From: Enterocloster alcoholdehydrogenati
GTDB lineage: Bacteria > Bacillota > Clostridia > Lachnospirales > Lachnospiraceae
Length of the DNA: 64,000 bases
Direction: 5' to 3'
Assembly: GCF_013282095.1 (NCBI RefSeq)
Contig: NZ_BLTJ01000008.1
Span: forward strand, 1-64,000
The position numbers and the translations under genes were made by a program. Below are positions 33,955-40,246 of the stretch, piece after piece (position 1 is the stretch's first letter; every line of letters starts with the position of its first letter). The notes beneath the pieces were generated by a model that was given only the letters and a program-made list of their open reading frames with translations, had not been told where the DNA came from and did no database searches.

Positions 33955-34829
33955 GCAATCAACTTTTCCAACAAAACCTGGATGACAAAAAAGGCCCACA
34001 ACCCGGAGGTCCCTATCTCATTCAGATGCTGTTCAAAGAGCCGGTAGAAATGCCGGATAAAGAAAAAATGACTGCCGTAATGGAGAAGCACATCGGATCA
34101 ACAGAATGCTTCTGTTATGATAAGAAAATGGCCGGCTTTGCCGCACAGGAGCATATTGCAGAGTTCAAGGACGGAAAATGCCCGGTGCAGCTGATGGTGA
34201 TGAAATGCGACAAGTTCAAGGGCAAAGGCTTTGATGCCTTCCTGATGAGCCAGATGTGGGACTGCCAGGAGGACCGGGAGCGGATCTTCCGGGAGTGCAA
34301 ATATCAGGTGGTAGCCACCGATATGCTGGCCGCGGCGCTTCCGGCGCTGGAGCGTGCCAACCTGGATGCCGACTTTTTGGAGGCTCTGGCGGAGCTGTAC
34401 CCCACCTGTGAGGCATTCTATTTCCAGAACTGCGGCAAACTGTTTCTGGCGGAGGATGTGCGTTCTCACCAGATTGAAGGCTCGGATCGGTTCATCCGCT
34501 TTGGCGTCAATGTCCGCTTCTTTAACATTGAGGGCACCGAGGATATGCTCATCGACACGGTGGGCATGAGCACCCTGTTCCTGCCCGACCTCCAGTACCA
34601 CTTCCACGACATGGACCCCAACTGGGTGGTAAACCACGCCTACAATGTGGCATCGTACATATTGGAACATGATAACCCCATTCAGGATGGTGAAACCATA
34701 GACGGCGTGGCGGATGGCCGGATGTGTCGGGAGATCCAGTGGAAGTGCCAGTATGAGGACGCCCTGATCCAGCCGCCCAGAGGGGTGCTGGACATCCACA
34801 TGGGCGAATATGCCGCGGGAGGGCGTTGA
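33951..34829 (+). CDS. DUF4261 immunity-type protein
   Basis: The 292-residue protein is a stand-alone DUF4261 domain: GPYLIQMLFKEPVEMPDKEK at the start, FVIQ-like EHIAEFKDGKCPVQLMVMKC, then YPTCEAFYFQNCGKLFLAED, MLIDTVGMSTLFLPDLQYHF and NPIQDGETIDGVADG. The last segment mirrors the giant protein's DUF4261 module (DVTLQDGETIGFSADDKHT), so the island holds two divergent DUF4261 copies. The ATG at 33951 overlaps the previous stop and follows AAGGAGGAAG; an upstream frame extension to 33849 is not credible. Confidence 0.75.
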   Translation: MSNQLFQQNLDDKKGPQPGGPYLIQMLFKEPVEMPDKEKMTAVMEKHIGSTECFCYDKKMAGFAAQEHIAEFKDGKCPVQLMVMKCDKFKGKGFDAFLMSQMWDCQEDRERIFRECKYQVVATDMLAAALPALERANLDADFLEALAELYPTCEAFYFQNCGKLFLAEDVRSHQIEGSDRFIRFGVNVRFFNIEGTEDMLIDTVGMSTLFLPDLQYHFHDMDPNWVVNHAYNVASYILEHDNPIQDGETIDGVADGRMCREIQWKCQYEDALIQPPRGVLDIHMGEYAAGGR

Positions 34830-34970
34830 ATGAACGGCGTTGTGCTCCTGGTGGGCGGAATGCTGCTTGTGGCGGTGATCAAGCTGATCGTAGACCGGAA
34901 TTGGATGGTTCTGCTTCTCTGTGCGGTTGCCCTGTTCCTGGTCTTTGGGGCTGGACATCATACAAAATAG
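34830..34970 (+). CDS. Micro-protein with two membrane helices (46 aa)
   Basis: An ATG immediately after the DUF4261 stop opens 46 codons: MNGVVLLVGGMLLVAVIKLI, a short DRNW turn, then MVLLLCAVALFLVFGAGHHT. It is two hydrophobic helices joined by a charged loop, resembling small membrane immunity proteins such as the Imm17-like protein at the other end of the array, though shorter. There is no clear ribosome-binding site, so translation would rely on coupling to the upstream stop. It is the last gene of the array before the WYL regulator. Real but unproven. Confidence 0.5.
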   Translation: MNGVVLLVGGMLLVAVIKLIVDRNWMVLLLCAVALFLVFGAGHHTK

Positions 34971-34998
34971 GCCATTTTAAAAATCGAGGAGGTGAAGT

Positions 34999-35961
34999 AT
35001 GCAGAATTCAACAAATATGCGGATACTGGAATTACTCCGGTTTCTCTATGAGCAGACCGATGAAAACCATCCCGCCACAGTATCTGACATCATTGCCCAT
35101 CTGAATGGAAAAGGAATTCAGGCAGTGCGGCAGACTGTTTACGCGGATACCAATGCACTGATCGATGCAGGAATTGATATTGTGGTGGTCAAGAGTACCC
35201 AAAACCAATATTTTATGGGAAGCCGCCTGTTTGAGTATCCAGAACTGAAAATGCTGACAGACGCAGTAGCATCCTCGAAGATCATTTCTGCCAAGAAATC
35301 TGAGGAACTAGTACAGAAATTATGCCGTCTGACCAGCACACATCAGGCAGAGCAACTTCAAAAATTTGCTGCTTTATCCAGCCGTGTCAAACCGCATAAT
35401 GAAAAGGTTTACTATATCATTGATAATATCCAAACAGCGATTGGAAACCATCAGCAAATTCGGTTCCAATACTATGAATACACTCAGGAAAAAAAGAAAA
35501 TCTTAAAGCATGATGGATATTATTATGTCGTAAATCCTTATGCGCTTGAATGGAAAAATGACCATTACTATTTGATTGGATTTTCTCTGAAGTATCAGAA
35601 AATTGCTCACTTCCGTGTAGATCGTCTAACAAGCATAGAAAATCTTGAAACTTGCTTTATGCCGATAGAGGGATTTGATGTAGCCTCCTATACAAATAAA
35701 ATGGTTGATATGTTTACATCGGAGTCATCGAAGGAAGTAACCCTTCTATGTGAAAACGAATTGATGAGAGTAATCATAGATCATTATGGAGAAGATGCTG
35801 CTGTTGATAGGTATGATGATACACACTTCACAGCCAAAATTGAAGTGAACCCCAGTGGAACTTTTTATGGCTGGATATTCAAATTCAAAGGGAAAATAAA
35901 AATTCTCTCTCCCAAAGAGTGCATTACGGAAATGCAGCAAATCGCTCAGGAATTTATATAG
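34999..35961 (+). CDS. WYL-domain transcriptional regulator
   Basis: The 320-residue protein has an N-terminal winged helix-turn-helix (MRILELLRFLYEQTDENHPA; HLNGKGIQAVRQTVYADTNA; residues 5-75). A WYL domain follows (about 150-230: IRFQYYEYTQEKKKILKHDG, YYVVNPYALEWKNDHYYLIG, FRVDRLTSIE) and then a C-terminal extension. WYL regulators sense ligands, often nucleic-acid fragments or nucleotides, and control defence islands and mobile elements. It is preceded by AGGAGGTG, lies 29 bases after the immunity array in the same direction, and is followed by a strong terminator. It could regulate the array; a co-operonic regulator at the 3' end would be unusual, so it may have its own promoter. Confidence 0.88.
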   Translation: MQNSTNMRILELLRFLYEQTDENHPATVSDIIAHLNGKGIQAVRQTVYADTNALIDAGIDIVVVKSTQNQYFMGSRLFEYPELKMLTDAVASSKIISAKKSEELVQKLCRLTSTHQAEQLQKFAALSSRVKPHNEKVYYIIDNIQTAIGNHQQIRFQYYEYTQEKKKILKHDGYYYVVNPYALEWKNDHYYLIGFSLKYQKIAHFRVDRLTSIENLETCFMPIEGFDVASYTNKMVDMFTSESSKEVTLLCENELMRVIIDHYGEDAAVDRYDDTHFTAKIEVNPSGTFYGWIFKFKGKIKILSPKECITEMQQIAQEFI

Positions 35962-35964
35962 TGC

Positions 35965-35998
35965 AAAAGAGGTGTTATTGATTTTTAACACCTCTTTT
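35965..35998 (+). terminator. Terminator closing the WYL gene and immunity transcript
   Basis: AAAAGAGGTGTTA and TAACACCTCTTTT form a perfect 13-bp stem with an 8-base loop and flanking A/T runs, three bases after the WYL stop. Confidence 0.88.
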
Positions 35999-36016
35999 CA
36001 AATGAAATTTTTATCC

Positions 36017-36075
36017 TTGAAGTGAACAGATGTTCGATATACAATATAAGCAAGATGTTCGCAGTTCGTCGAACA
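36017..36075 (+). promoter_or_regulatory. immR promoter with TGTTCG operators
   Basis: TTGAAG (36017-36022) and TACAAT (36040-36045) are spaced 17 bases. A TGTTCG half-site lies in the spacer (36031-36036), and a 20-bp site TGTTCG-N8-CGAACA lies at 36056-36075, just after the expected transcription start. The same 20-bp layout recurs at 37158-37177. Confidence 0.7.
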
Positions 36076-36092
36076 AATGAGAGGTGAATGCT

Positions 36093-36461
36093 GTGGGCAA
36101 TATAACTTTTGGATCATTTATAGCCGAGAAACGCAAGGCGCACAAATTCAATTTACGCGATACAGCCAAGCATTTGAATATTGCTTACGGTTATCTGTGT
36201 GATATTGAACAAAGCCGCCGTCCTGCACCCAATGGAGATTTTGTGGAACGCATCTCCGCCTTTCTGAATTTGGATAAATCAGAACATGAGTTGCTTTTGG
36301 ATCTGGCCGCAAAATCACGCAATACAGTATCTGCTGATTTGCCAGACTATATCATGGAAAAAGATATTGTTCGGGCAGCCTTGCGTGTGGCAAAAGAAGT
36401 AGACGCTACCGATGAAGAATGGCAGACATTTATGAAAATGCTAAAGGAGCGTAAACGATAG
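36093..36461 (+). CDS. XRE-family ICE repressor (ImmR-like)
   Basis: The 122-residue protein (GTG start, MGNITFGSFIAEKRKAHKFN) has a Cro/CI-type helix-turn-helix at residues 6-62, with LRDTAKHLNIAYGYLCDIEQ and FVERISAFLNLDKSE. The C-terminal helical part ends in a Lys/Arg tail. It sits directly before an ImmA-like metalloprotease, the arrangement known from ICEBs1, where ImmR represses excision and conjugation genes and ImmA cleaves it after DNA damage. GTG 36093 is chosen because GAGAGGTG lies six bases upstream. Palindromic TGTTCG sites in its own promoter and at 37158 fit autoregulation and control of the next gene. Assignment is by synteny, fold and sites. Confidence 0.82.
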   Translation: MGNITFGSFIAEKRKAHKFNLRDTAKHLNIAYGYLCDIEQSRRPAPNGDFVERISAFLNLDKSEHELLLDLAAKSRNTVSADLPDYIMEKDIVRAALRVAKEVDATDEEWQTFMKMLKERKR

Positions 36462-36472
36462 GGGGGAGAGCT

Positions 36473-37087
36473 TTGTCAATTCCACAAATCCGTACAGAAG
36501 CAATCGAAGCGGTAGGGCGAAAAATCCTGATGGAATATGATCCCTCTCTGCTATCCGGTCAACCGTGTCCTGTGCCAATCGAAACCATTATTGAGACAAA
36601 GTTTGATCTAATCCTGGAGTTTCATACACTAAGAAAAAACCCCAAGATATTAGGGGAAACAATTTTCGATGACGGTGCCGTTGTTTTATATGACCAGATA
36701 CAGAGACAGTATCGAATGATTGCAGTAAGAGCCGGTACAATCTTAATTGATGAACGGCTTTGTGATCCGTCAAAATTAGGGCGGCTCCGTTTTACCTGTG
36801 CCCATGAGCTGGCTCATTGGGTACTACATAAGAAGTTGTACTCCGGTACTGGAGATGTTGCTGCTTATAACGGAAATGTTTCTTCCGACGAAAGTCATGG
36901 CATAATTGAGCGTCAGGCAGACACTCTGGCCTCTGCTCTGCTAATGCCTTTACCGCAGATTAAAAAATGTTTTTACCGGCTTAGAATAGGACGGACAGAT
37001 GAACAGCTCATTGCAGAAATGGCAAATATTTTTGAGGTTTCCAAGCAAGCAATGCAGATTCGTCTAAAATCCAGGAACCTGATATAA
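36473..37087 (+). CDS. ImmA/IrrE-family metallopeptidase (anti-repressor)
   Basis: The 204-residue protein contains the zinc-peptidase motif HELAH within RFTCAHELAHWVLHKK (around residue 112) and a downstream ERQADTLASALLMP helix supplying the third ligand (E-x-x-A-D), both hallmarks of ImmA/IrrE. The C-terminal part (FEVSKQAMQIRLKSRNLI) is the usual helix-turn-helix-like end. It starts at TTG 36473 behind GGGGGGAGAG. In ICEBs1 the equivalent protease cleaves ImmR on DNA damage or quorum signals, releasing the element. Key residues are intact, so it is probably active. Confidence 0.88.
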   Translation: MSIPQIRTEAIEAVGRKILMEYDPSLLSGQPCPVPIETIIETKFDLILEFHTLRKNPKILGETIFDDGAVVLYDQIQRQYRMIAVRAGTILIDERLCDPSKLGRLRFTCAHELAHWVLHKKLYSGTGDVAAYNGNVSSDESHGIIERQADTLASALLMPLPQIKKCFYRLRIGRTDEQLIAEMANIFEVSKQAMQIRLKSRNLI

Positions 37088-37100
37088 CCAAAGGGAGGAA

Positions 37101-37145
37101 TAGAGGGAGGCACTGCCCTCTCTCACTCTCCTCCTCTATGCTATT
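37101..37145 (+). terminator. Hairpin after immA
   Basis: ATAGAGGGAGG (about 37110) pairs with CCTCCTCTAT (37130-37139) with one bulge, followed by GCTATTTT. It probably ends the immR-immA transcript, though the T-tract is short. Confidence 0.5.
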
Positions 37146-37157
37146 TTGCGCCTAATA

Positions 37158-37177
37158 TGTTCGCGATATTGCGAACA
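37158..37177. promoter_or_regulatory. Perfect palindromic operator TGTTCGC-N6-GCGAACA
   Basis: This 20-bp site has 7-bp perfect arms and the same spacing as the operator at 36056-36075. It lies directly in front of the ribosome-binding site of the 37192 gene, where a bound repressor would block transcription. Confidence 0.75.
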
Positions 37178-37191
37178 AGGAGGGATATTCC

Positions 37192-37728
37192 ATGAGAAAA
37201 GAAAGTACAACAATCCAAAAATGTAACAGCAGGCTAACAGCTTTGGGGCTTAACAGCGACGCTGCGTTTCATAGAAGTAAGCTGATTCTAAAGATTTACC
37301 GTGATGTAGTCTGGGTTCTGAGTGAACGGGCAGAAGAATTACAAGAAACTGCTTGGATTATGGGAGAACAAGATATAGAGTCTGGCCTCTGCTATCTTGA
37401 AAATTTTGCACCAGATATTGAACTGCAAGCCTTTGAAGAAAAAGTGTGCTGCCTTGTTCAAAATCAAATGCTGGTCAATATTATTGACCGCGCACTCCTT
37501 CGTCTGAAACGGTATCCAGATCGAGGAGAACTTTACTATGAAATTTTGACTAAGCAATTCATCTATCGGTTCAACAGTACAGAGAAAGAATTGCTGGAAG
37601 AACTAAATATAGAGCGCAGTGTCTTTTATGACCGAAAACGAGAAGCCATCTATTTATTTTCTGTTTGCTTGTTTGGATATTCTATTCCAGAAGTCCTGGA
37701 GGAGCTGCCCCGACTAAATTCCGACTAA
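37192..37728 (+). CDS. RinA/ArpU-like phage-type transcription regulator
   Basis: The 178-residue protein has a helical N-terminal domain and a C-terminal sigma-region-4-like helix-turn-helix (STEKELLEELNIERSVFYDR, then KREAIYLFSVCLFG, residues 130-165). This is the layout of ArpU/RinA-type activators of late genes in phages and ICEs. AAGGAGGG precedes the ATG, and a repressor palindrome sits immediately upstream, so it is probably silenced by the ImmR-like protein and expressed on induction. Its last codons lie within an array of 11-bp CCGAC repeats, the likely binding site of such an activator. Function inferred. Confidence 0.65.
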   Translation: MRKESTTIQKCNSRLTALGLNSDAAFHRSKLILKIYRDVVWVLSERAEELQETAWIMGEQDIESGLCYLENFAPDIELQAFEEKVCCLVQNQMLVNIIDRALLRLKRYPDRGELYYEILTKQFIYRFNSTEKELLEELNIERSVFYDRKREAIYLFSVCLFGYSIPEVLEELPRLNSD

Positions 37729-37794
37729 ATCCCGACAAATCCCCGACCTAATCCCTACTCCCTTCCGACTTCCGACCTGCTATACTTGGTATAG
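37710..37794 (+). promoter_or_regulatory. Phased CCGAC repeats and probable activated promoter
   Basis: CCGAC occurs at 37710, 37721, 37732, 37743 and 37765, with a degenerate CCTAC at 37754, giving six units at exact 11-bp spacing; another CCGAC is at 37772. Next is the palindrome CTATACTTGGTATAG (37780-37794), containing TATACT/TATAGT -10-like hexamers, with no good -35. Phased sites replacing a -35 suggest a promoter needing an activator, most simply the 37192 product. Confidence 0.55.
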
Positions 37795-37833
37795 TGGCAG
37801 GAATGTGCTAAATTGGATACTTTTCTACATAAG

Positions 37834-37857
37834 GCCCGGCATTGACCGGGCTTTTTT
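37834..37857 (+). terminator. First of two tandem terminators before the sigma-like gene
   Basis: GCCCGG and CCGGGC form a 6-bp GC stem around CATTGA, followed by TTTTTT. It lies about 40 bases after the probable promoter, so it would act as an attenuator. Confidence 0.75.
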
Positions 37858-37888
37858 CATTCCTGCTGCAATATGGCGGCAGGAACAT

Positions 37889-37919
37889 GGCTGGAAGTGA
37901 AAACACTTCCGGCCTTTTT
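37889..37919 (+). terminator. Second tandem terminator before the sigma-like gene
   Basis: GGCTGGAAGTG and CACTTCCGGCC form an 11-bp stem with an AAAA loop (one G-T pair) and a TTTTTC tail, 110 bases before the next start codon. Confidence 0.8.
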
Positions 37920-37982
37920 CTTTGCCCGGTATTAGGAGGCCGGTATGCGCTGGGAGGCGTACATAGCAAAATATCCATGACA

Positions 37983-38018
37983 CCGTTCAAATTCGCTGAC
38001 TACCAAAAATTTGAACGG
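37983..38018 (+). promoter_or_regulatory. Inverted repeat abutting the ribosome-binding site of the sigma-like gene
   Basis: CCGTTCAAATT (37983-37993) and AATTTGAACGG (38008-38018) are perfect 11-bp arms. The 3' arm ends at the first bases of GGAGG, so an RNA hairpin could hide the ribosome-binding site, or a protein could bind here. Confidence 0.55.
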
Positions 38019-38028
38019 AGGAAAGGAT

Positions 38029-38577
38029 ATGACGAGAGTATTTATTTGGAAAAATAACAGCCCACAGGAATGGGAGGAAATCAGTTTTTCAGCGTTCAGT
38101 AAGGCACGCCGCAATGGTTGTTTTACTGGGCGCTTTTTTGTTGAAACAGTCAAAATGTTCCGTGATGAAGATGACCGCATTATTATGGAATGTTCTCGCA
38201 AAGATTTTGAAAAATACCAGCAGGAGGACCGCCACAGCCGCTATCTCCAAGAACATGAGAAAAGCCGCTCTATATTCCCAGCTTCCCATGTGGGAGATCG
38301 TGACGGCACAGAGGAAGGTTATCAGGATACAGATTTGTTTGTGGATGAATCTGTTGATACTGCGGAACAAGCAATTTGTAATCTTCTTATGGCCGATCTG
38401 CACCGTGCCTTGCAGCAGCTGAGTCAGAAAGAACGCTCTTTTATCTTGGATTATTACAGCATGGAAAAGCCAAGTACACTGCAATTAGCCAAAAGATATG
38501 GCATTAGTCAGCCCGCAGCTCATAAGCGTCTGAAAAAAATTGAAGAAAAAATAAAAAAGTTGGTTATAGATTTCTAA
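38029..38577 (+). CDS. Sigma-70 region 4-like regulator of the ICE
   Basis: The 182-residue protein ends in a clear sigma region-4 helix-turn-helix: LHRALQQLSQKERSFILDYY, then STLQLAKRYGISQPAAHKRL and KKIEEKIKKL. The N-terminal half (TRVFIWKNNSPQEWEEISFS; FVETVKMFRDEDDRIIMECS) lacks a normal region 2, so it is a sigma-like activator of the type found in Tn1549-like elements rather than a full sigma factor. It starts behind CGGAGGAAAGG. Two terminators and a hairpin upstream imply tight control. It probably switches on excision or transfer genes. Confidence 0.75.
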   Translation: MTRVFIWKNNSPQEWEEISFSAFSKARRNGCFTGRFFVETVKMFRDEDDRIIMECSRKDFEKYQQEDRHSRYLQEHEKSRSIFPASHVGDRDGTEEGYQDTDLFVDESVDTAEQAICNLLMADLHRALQQLSQKERSFILDYYSMEKPSTLQLAKRYGISQPAAHKRLKKIEEKIKKLVIDF

Positions 38578-38591
38578 AAAAAGTGGCAGTA

Positions 38592-39031
38592 GCAAGTGAG
38601 AGGGAAATCCTTTCACTTGCACCTTGACAACCTCATATACGAATCATTAAGTTTGATCCTCTTTGGGCGTAATAGCCGCTACATCAGCGGTATATTTTCT
38701 GAGAGCTGCCACTCACATAACAGGCCAACCCATTTTTGCTGTATAGATGAGTTTGCGGTTTATCAGAAATATATCAGGCTGGAATACATCGGATGGCATC
38801 CGGTCATGGCATAACAAGGAGGAAAGCTCTCTTACAGCCATAGTCCGAGCGTGATAACAACCGTCGCAGGCCATGGGTAAGACCAAACGAAGTGGAGGTG
38901 AAATTCCTGAGAAGCAGGCCAGCCACCTGCGGCTTAATGATTACCCAAATCCCTGGGGTGTCGTGGACAAGTAAGGGATAAAACAGGCGCTAAATTGAAG
39001 GAGACTCTGTAATTTGCAGAGCCTCCTTCTT
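38592..39031 (+). ncRNA. Probable structured RNA or leader upstream of mazF
   Basis: This interval has no convincing gene but folds well. GCAAGTGA/TCACTTGC makes a hairpin at 38592-38620. TGGGTAA (38874-38880) pairs with TTACCCA (38942-38948), enclosing the hairpin GCAGG/CCTGC (38914-38930). ATCCCT (38950-38955) pairs with AGGGAT (38975-38980). The region ends in a terminator stem AAGGAGACTCTG/GCAGAGCCTCCTT (38999-39029). A 72-codon frame at 38596 lacks a ribosome-binding site and ignores these helices. It could be a cis-acting leader for the mazF-xis genes or a free RNA. Confidence 0.5.
38999..39031 (+). terminator. Stem-loop terminator before mazF
   Basis: AAGGAG-A-CTCTG pairs with CAGAG-C-CTCCTT around a short loop, followed by CTTAC rather than a full T run. 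It ends 35 bases before the mazF start and probably terminates the upstream RNA. Confidence 0.6.
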
Positions 39032-39065
39032 ACATAATCAAATCTCAAAACATAGGAGGATGAAC

Positions 39066-39446
39066 ATGAAAGAAGATTGGATTTATAAGCGTGGGGATTT
39101 ATATTATGCCAATTTGAATCCTTATTTTGGATCAGAGCAAGGCGGCACCCGTCCTGTCCTGGTTCTTCAAAACAATGTGGGGAATTTTTTCTGCCCCACT
39201 TTGATCGTAGCTCCGCTCACCAGTAAATGGATTAAGAAAAAGGAGCTGCCCACACACTATGCACTGGAGAGCGTTCCAGAGCTTGGACTGAAATCTGTTG
39301 TTCTGCTGGAGCAAATTAAAACGATTGATAAAAGGCGTGTTTTATCGTACATTGGGCGCGTATCTCGCGAAGAAATGAGAGCGATTGATGATGCTCTGCA
39401 AGTTAGTTTGGATATTCATATTCCAGAGGAAATGGAGGCTCCGTAA
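39066..39446 (+). CDS. MazF/PemK-family endoribonuclease toxin without adjacent antitoxin
   Basis: The 126-residue protein has the MazF fold signatures YKRGDLYYANLNPYFGSEQG (RGD-x-Y...G-S-E-Q-G-G), TRPVLVLQNN and the later HYALESVPELGLKSVVLLEQ with IKTIDKRRV, which includes the catalytic-region Arg and Thr. Such enzymes cut mRNA at specific short sites. ATG 39066 is chosen because AGGAGG is seven bases upstream; ATG 39060 is too close. No MazE-like antitoxin gene lies upstream or downstream, which is common for this ICE-borne branch and suggests a regulatory role or a trans-acting antitoxin. Confidence 0.85.
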   Translation: MKEDWIYKRGDLYYANLNPYFGSEQGGTRPVLVLQNNVGNFFCPTLIVAPLTSKWIKKKELPTHYALESVPELGLKSVVLLEQIKTIDKRRVLSYIGRVSREEMRAIDDALQVSLDIHIPEEMEAP

Positions 39447-39476
39447 GGCCACTTACCGGATAAAGGAGGCGTTTTT

Positions 39477-39704
39477 ATGTTTGAAGCAAGAATTGCGGAA
39501 TTGAACCGATTTAATGAACAAAATCCTGTCAGCTATGACAAAAGAACCTATACGGTCGATGAGATTCAGGACATTCTGGGTATCAGTCGTCCTACAGCAT
39601 ATAATCTGGTAAAACAAGGTGTATTCCACAGCGTCAGAGTCGGCGGTCATATCCGCATTTCCAAAAAGAGCTTTGATGACTGGCTGGATCACGCAGATGA
39701 ATGA
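39477..39704 (+). CDS. xis: Excisionase-family DNA-binding protein
   Basis: The 75-residue protein holds a MerR-like winged helix-turn-helix typical of excisionases: YTVDEIQDILGISRPTAYNL, KQGVFHSVRVGGHIRISKKS and FDDWLDH. Such proteins bend DNA at the attachment site and direct the integrase towards excision. It starts behind AAAGGAGG and is followed by a strong terminator. It lies 30 bases after mazF, so the two may be cotranscribed. Confidence 0.8.
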   Translation: MFEARIAELNRFNEQNPVSYDKRTYTVDEIQDILGISRPTAYNLVKQGVFHSVRVGGHIRISKKSFDDWLDHADE

Positions 39705-39710
39705 TTTGTC

Positions 39711-39751
39711 AAGGATGCCGATCTCCAAATCGACATCCTTAACTTTTTTTC
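39711..39751 (+). terminator. Terminator after the excisionase gene
   Basis: AAGGATG-C-CGAT pairs with ATCG-A-CATCCTT, a stem of 11 pairs with one mismatch, followed by AAC and TTTTTTT. Confidence 0.85.
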
Positions 39752-39808
39752 TGCTTTCTCTTACAATGAGGCCATAGCAAGAAAAACTTTATAGAGGAGG
39801 CAAAAGCC

Positions 39809-40246
39809 ATGCAAAAACAAAGAGTAAAGACCAGTATGTCTGTACCAGAGATGGGCAAAATGCTTGGGCTTGGTAAAGTAGAATCCTATTGGTTGGTTAA
39901 AAAGAACTATTTCAAAACAATTCAAGTGGCCGGACGAATGAGAGTTATGCTGGATAGCTTTGAAGATTGGTATGCCGGCCAGTTCCACTATAAAAAAGTG
40001 GATGGTACACCGCCCGGAGAGAAATGGAGGCATACTACGATGTCAGTTCCAGAAATGGCGGATCTTTTGGGGCTGAAATCTGGCACAGCTTATGACCTTG
40101 TTAAAAGGGGCTATTTTGAGACGACCTTGATTGATCGAAGAATTCGTATCATTACCAGCAGTTTTGAAGCCTGGTATCAAAAGCAAACTCATTATGTGAA
40201 AATCTCAGAAAGGAGCAATGAAAATGGCATCTATCGTGAAGCGTAA
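39809..40246 (+). CDS. Tandem excisionase-like double helix-turn-helix protein
   Basis: The 145-residue protein contains two copies of an excisionase-type helix-turn-helix. Copy one (residues 8-60) has SMSVPEMGKMLGLGKVESYW, IQVAGRMRVMLDSFEDWYAG. Copy two (75-130) has TMSVPEMADLLGLKSGTAYD, LIDRRIRIITSSFEAWYQKQ. The internal duplication is clear. A double-headed protein could bridge two sites at the attachment region. Its 3' end overlaps the integrase start by 23 bases, so both are made together. GGAGG precedes the ATG. Confidence 0.75.
   Translation: MQKQRVKTSMSVPEMGKMLGLGKVESYWLVKKNYFKTIQVAGRMRVMLDSFEDWYAGQFHYKKVDGTPPGEKWRHTTMSVPEMADLLGLKSGTAYDLVKRGYFETTLIDRRIRIITSSFEAWYQKQTHYVKISERSNENGIYREA

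Noticed and set aside
38596-38814. A 72-codon open frame after the sigma-like gene
   Set aside because: No ribosome-binding site, odd composition (Cys/His/Ser-rich) and it overlaps clear RNA helices.
38890-38915. GAGGTGAAATTCCTGAG, which resembles a 16S rRNA segment
   Set aside because: Only a short string matches and flanking sequence does not continue as rRNA; chance similarity is likelier.
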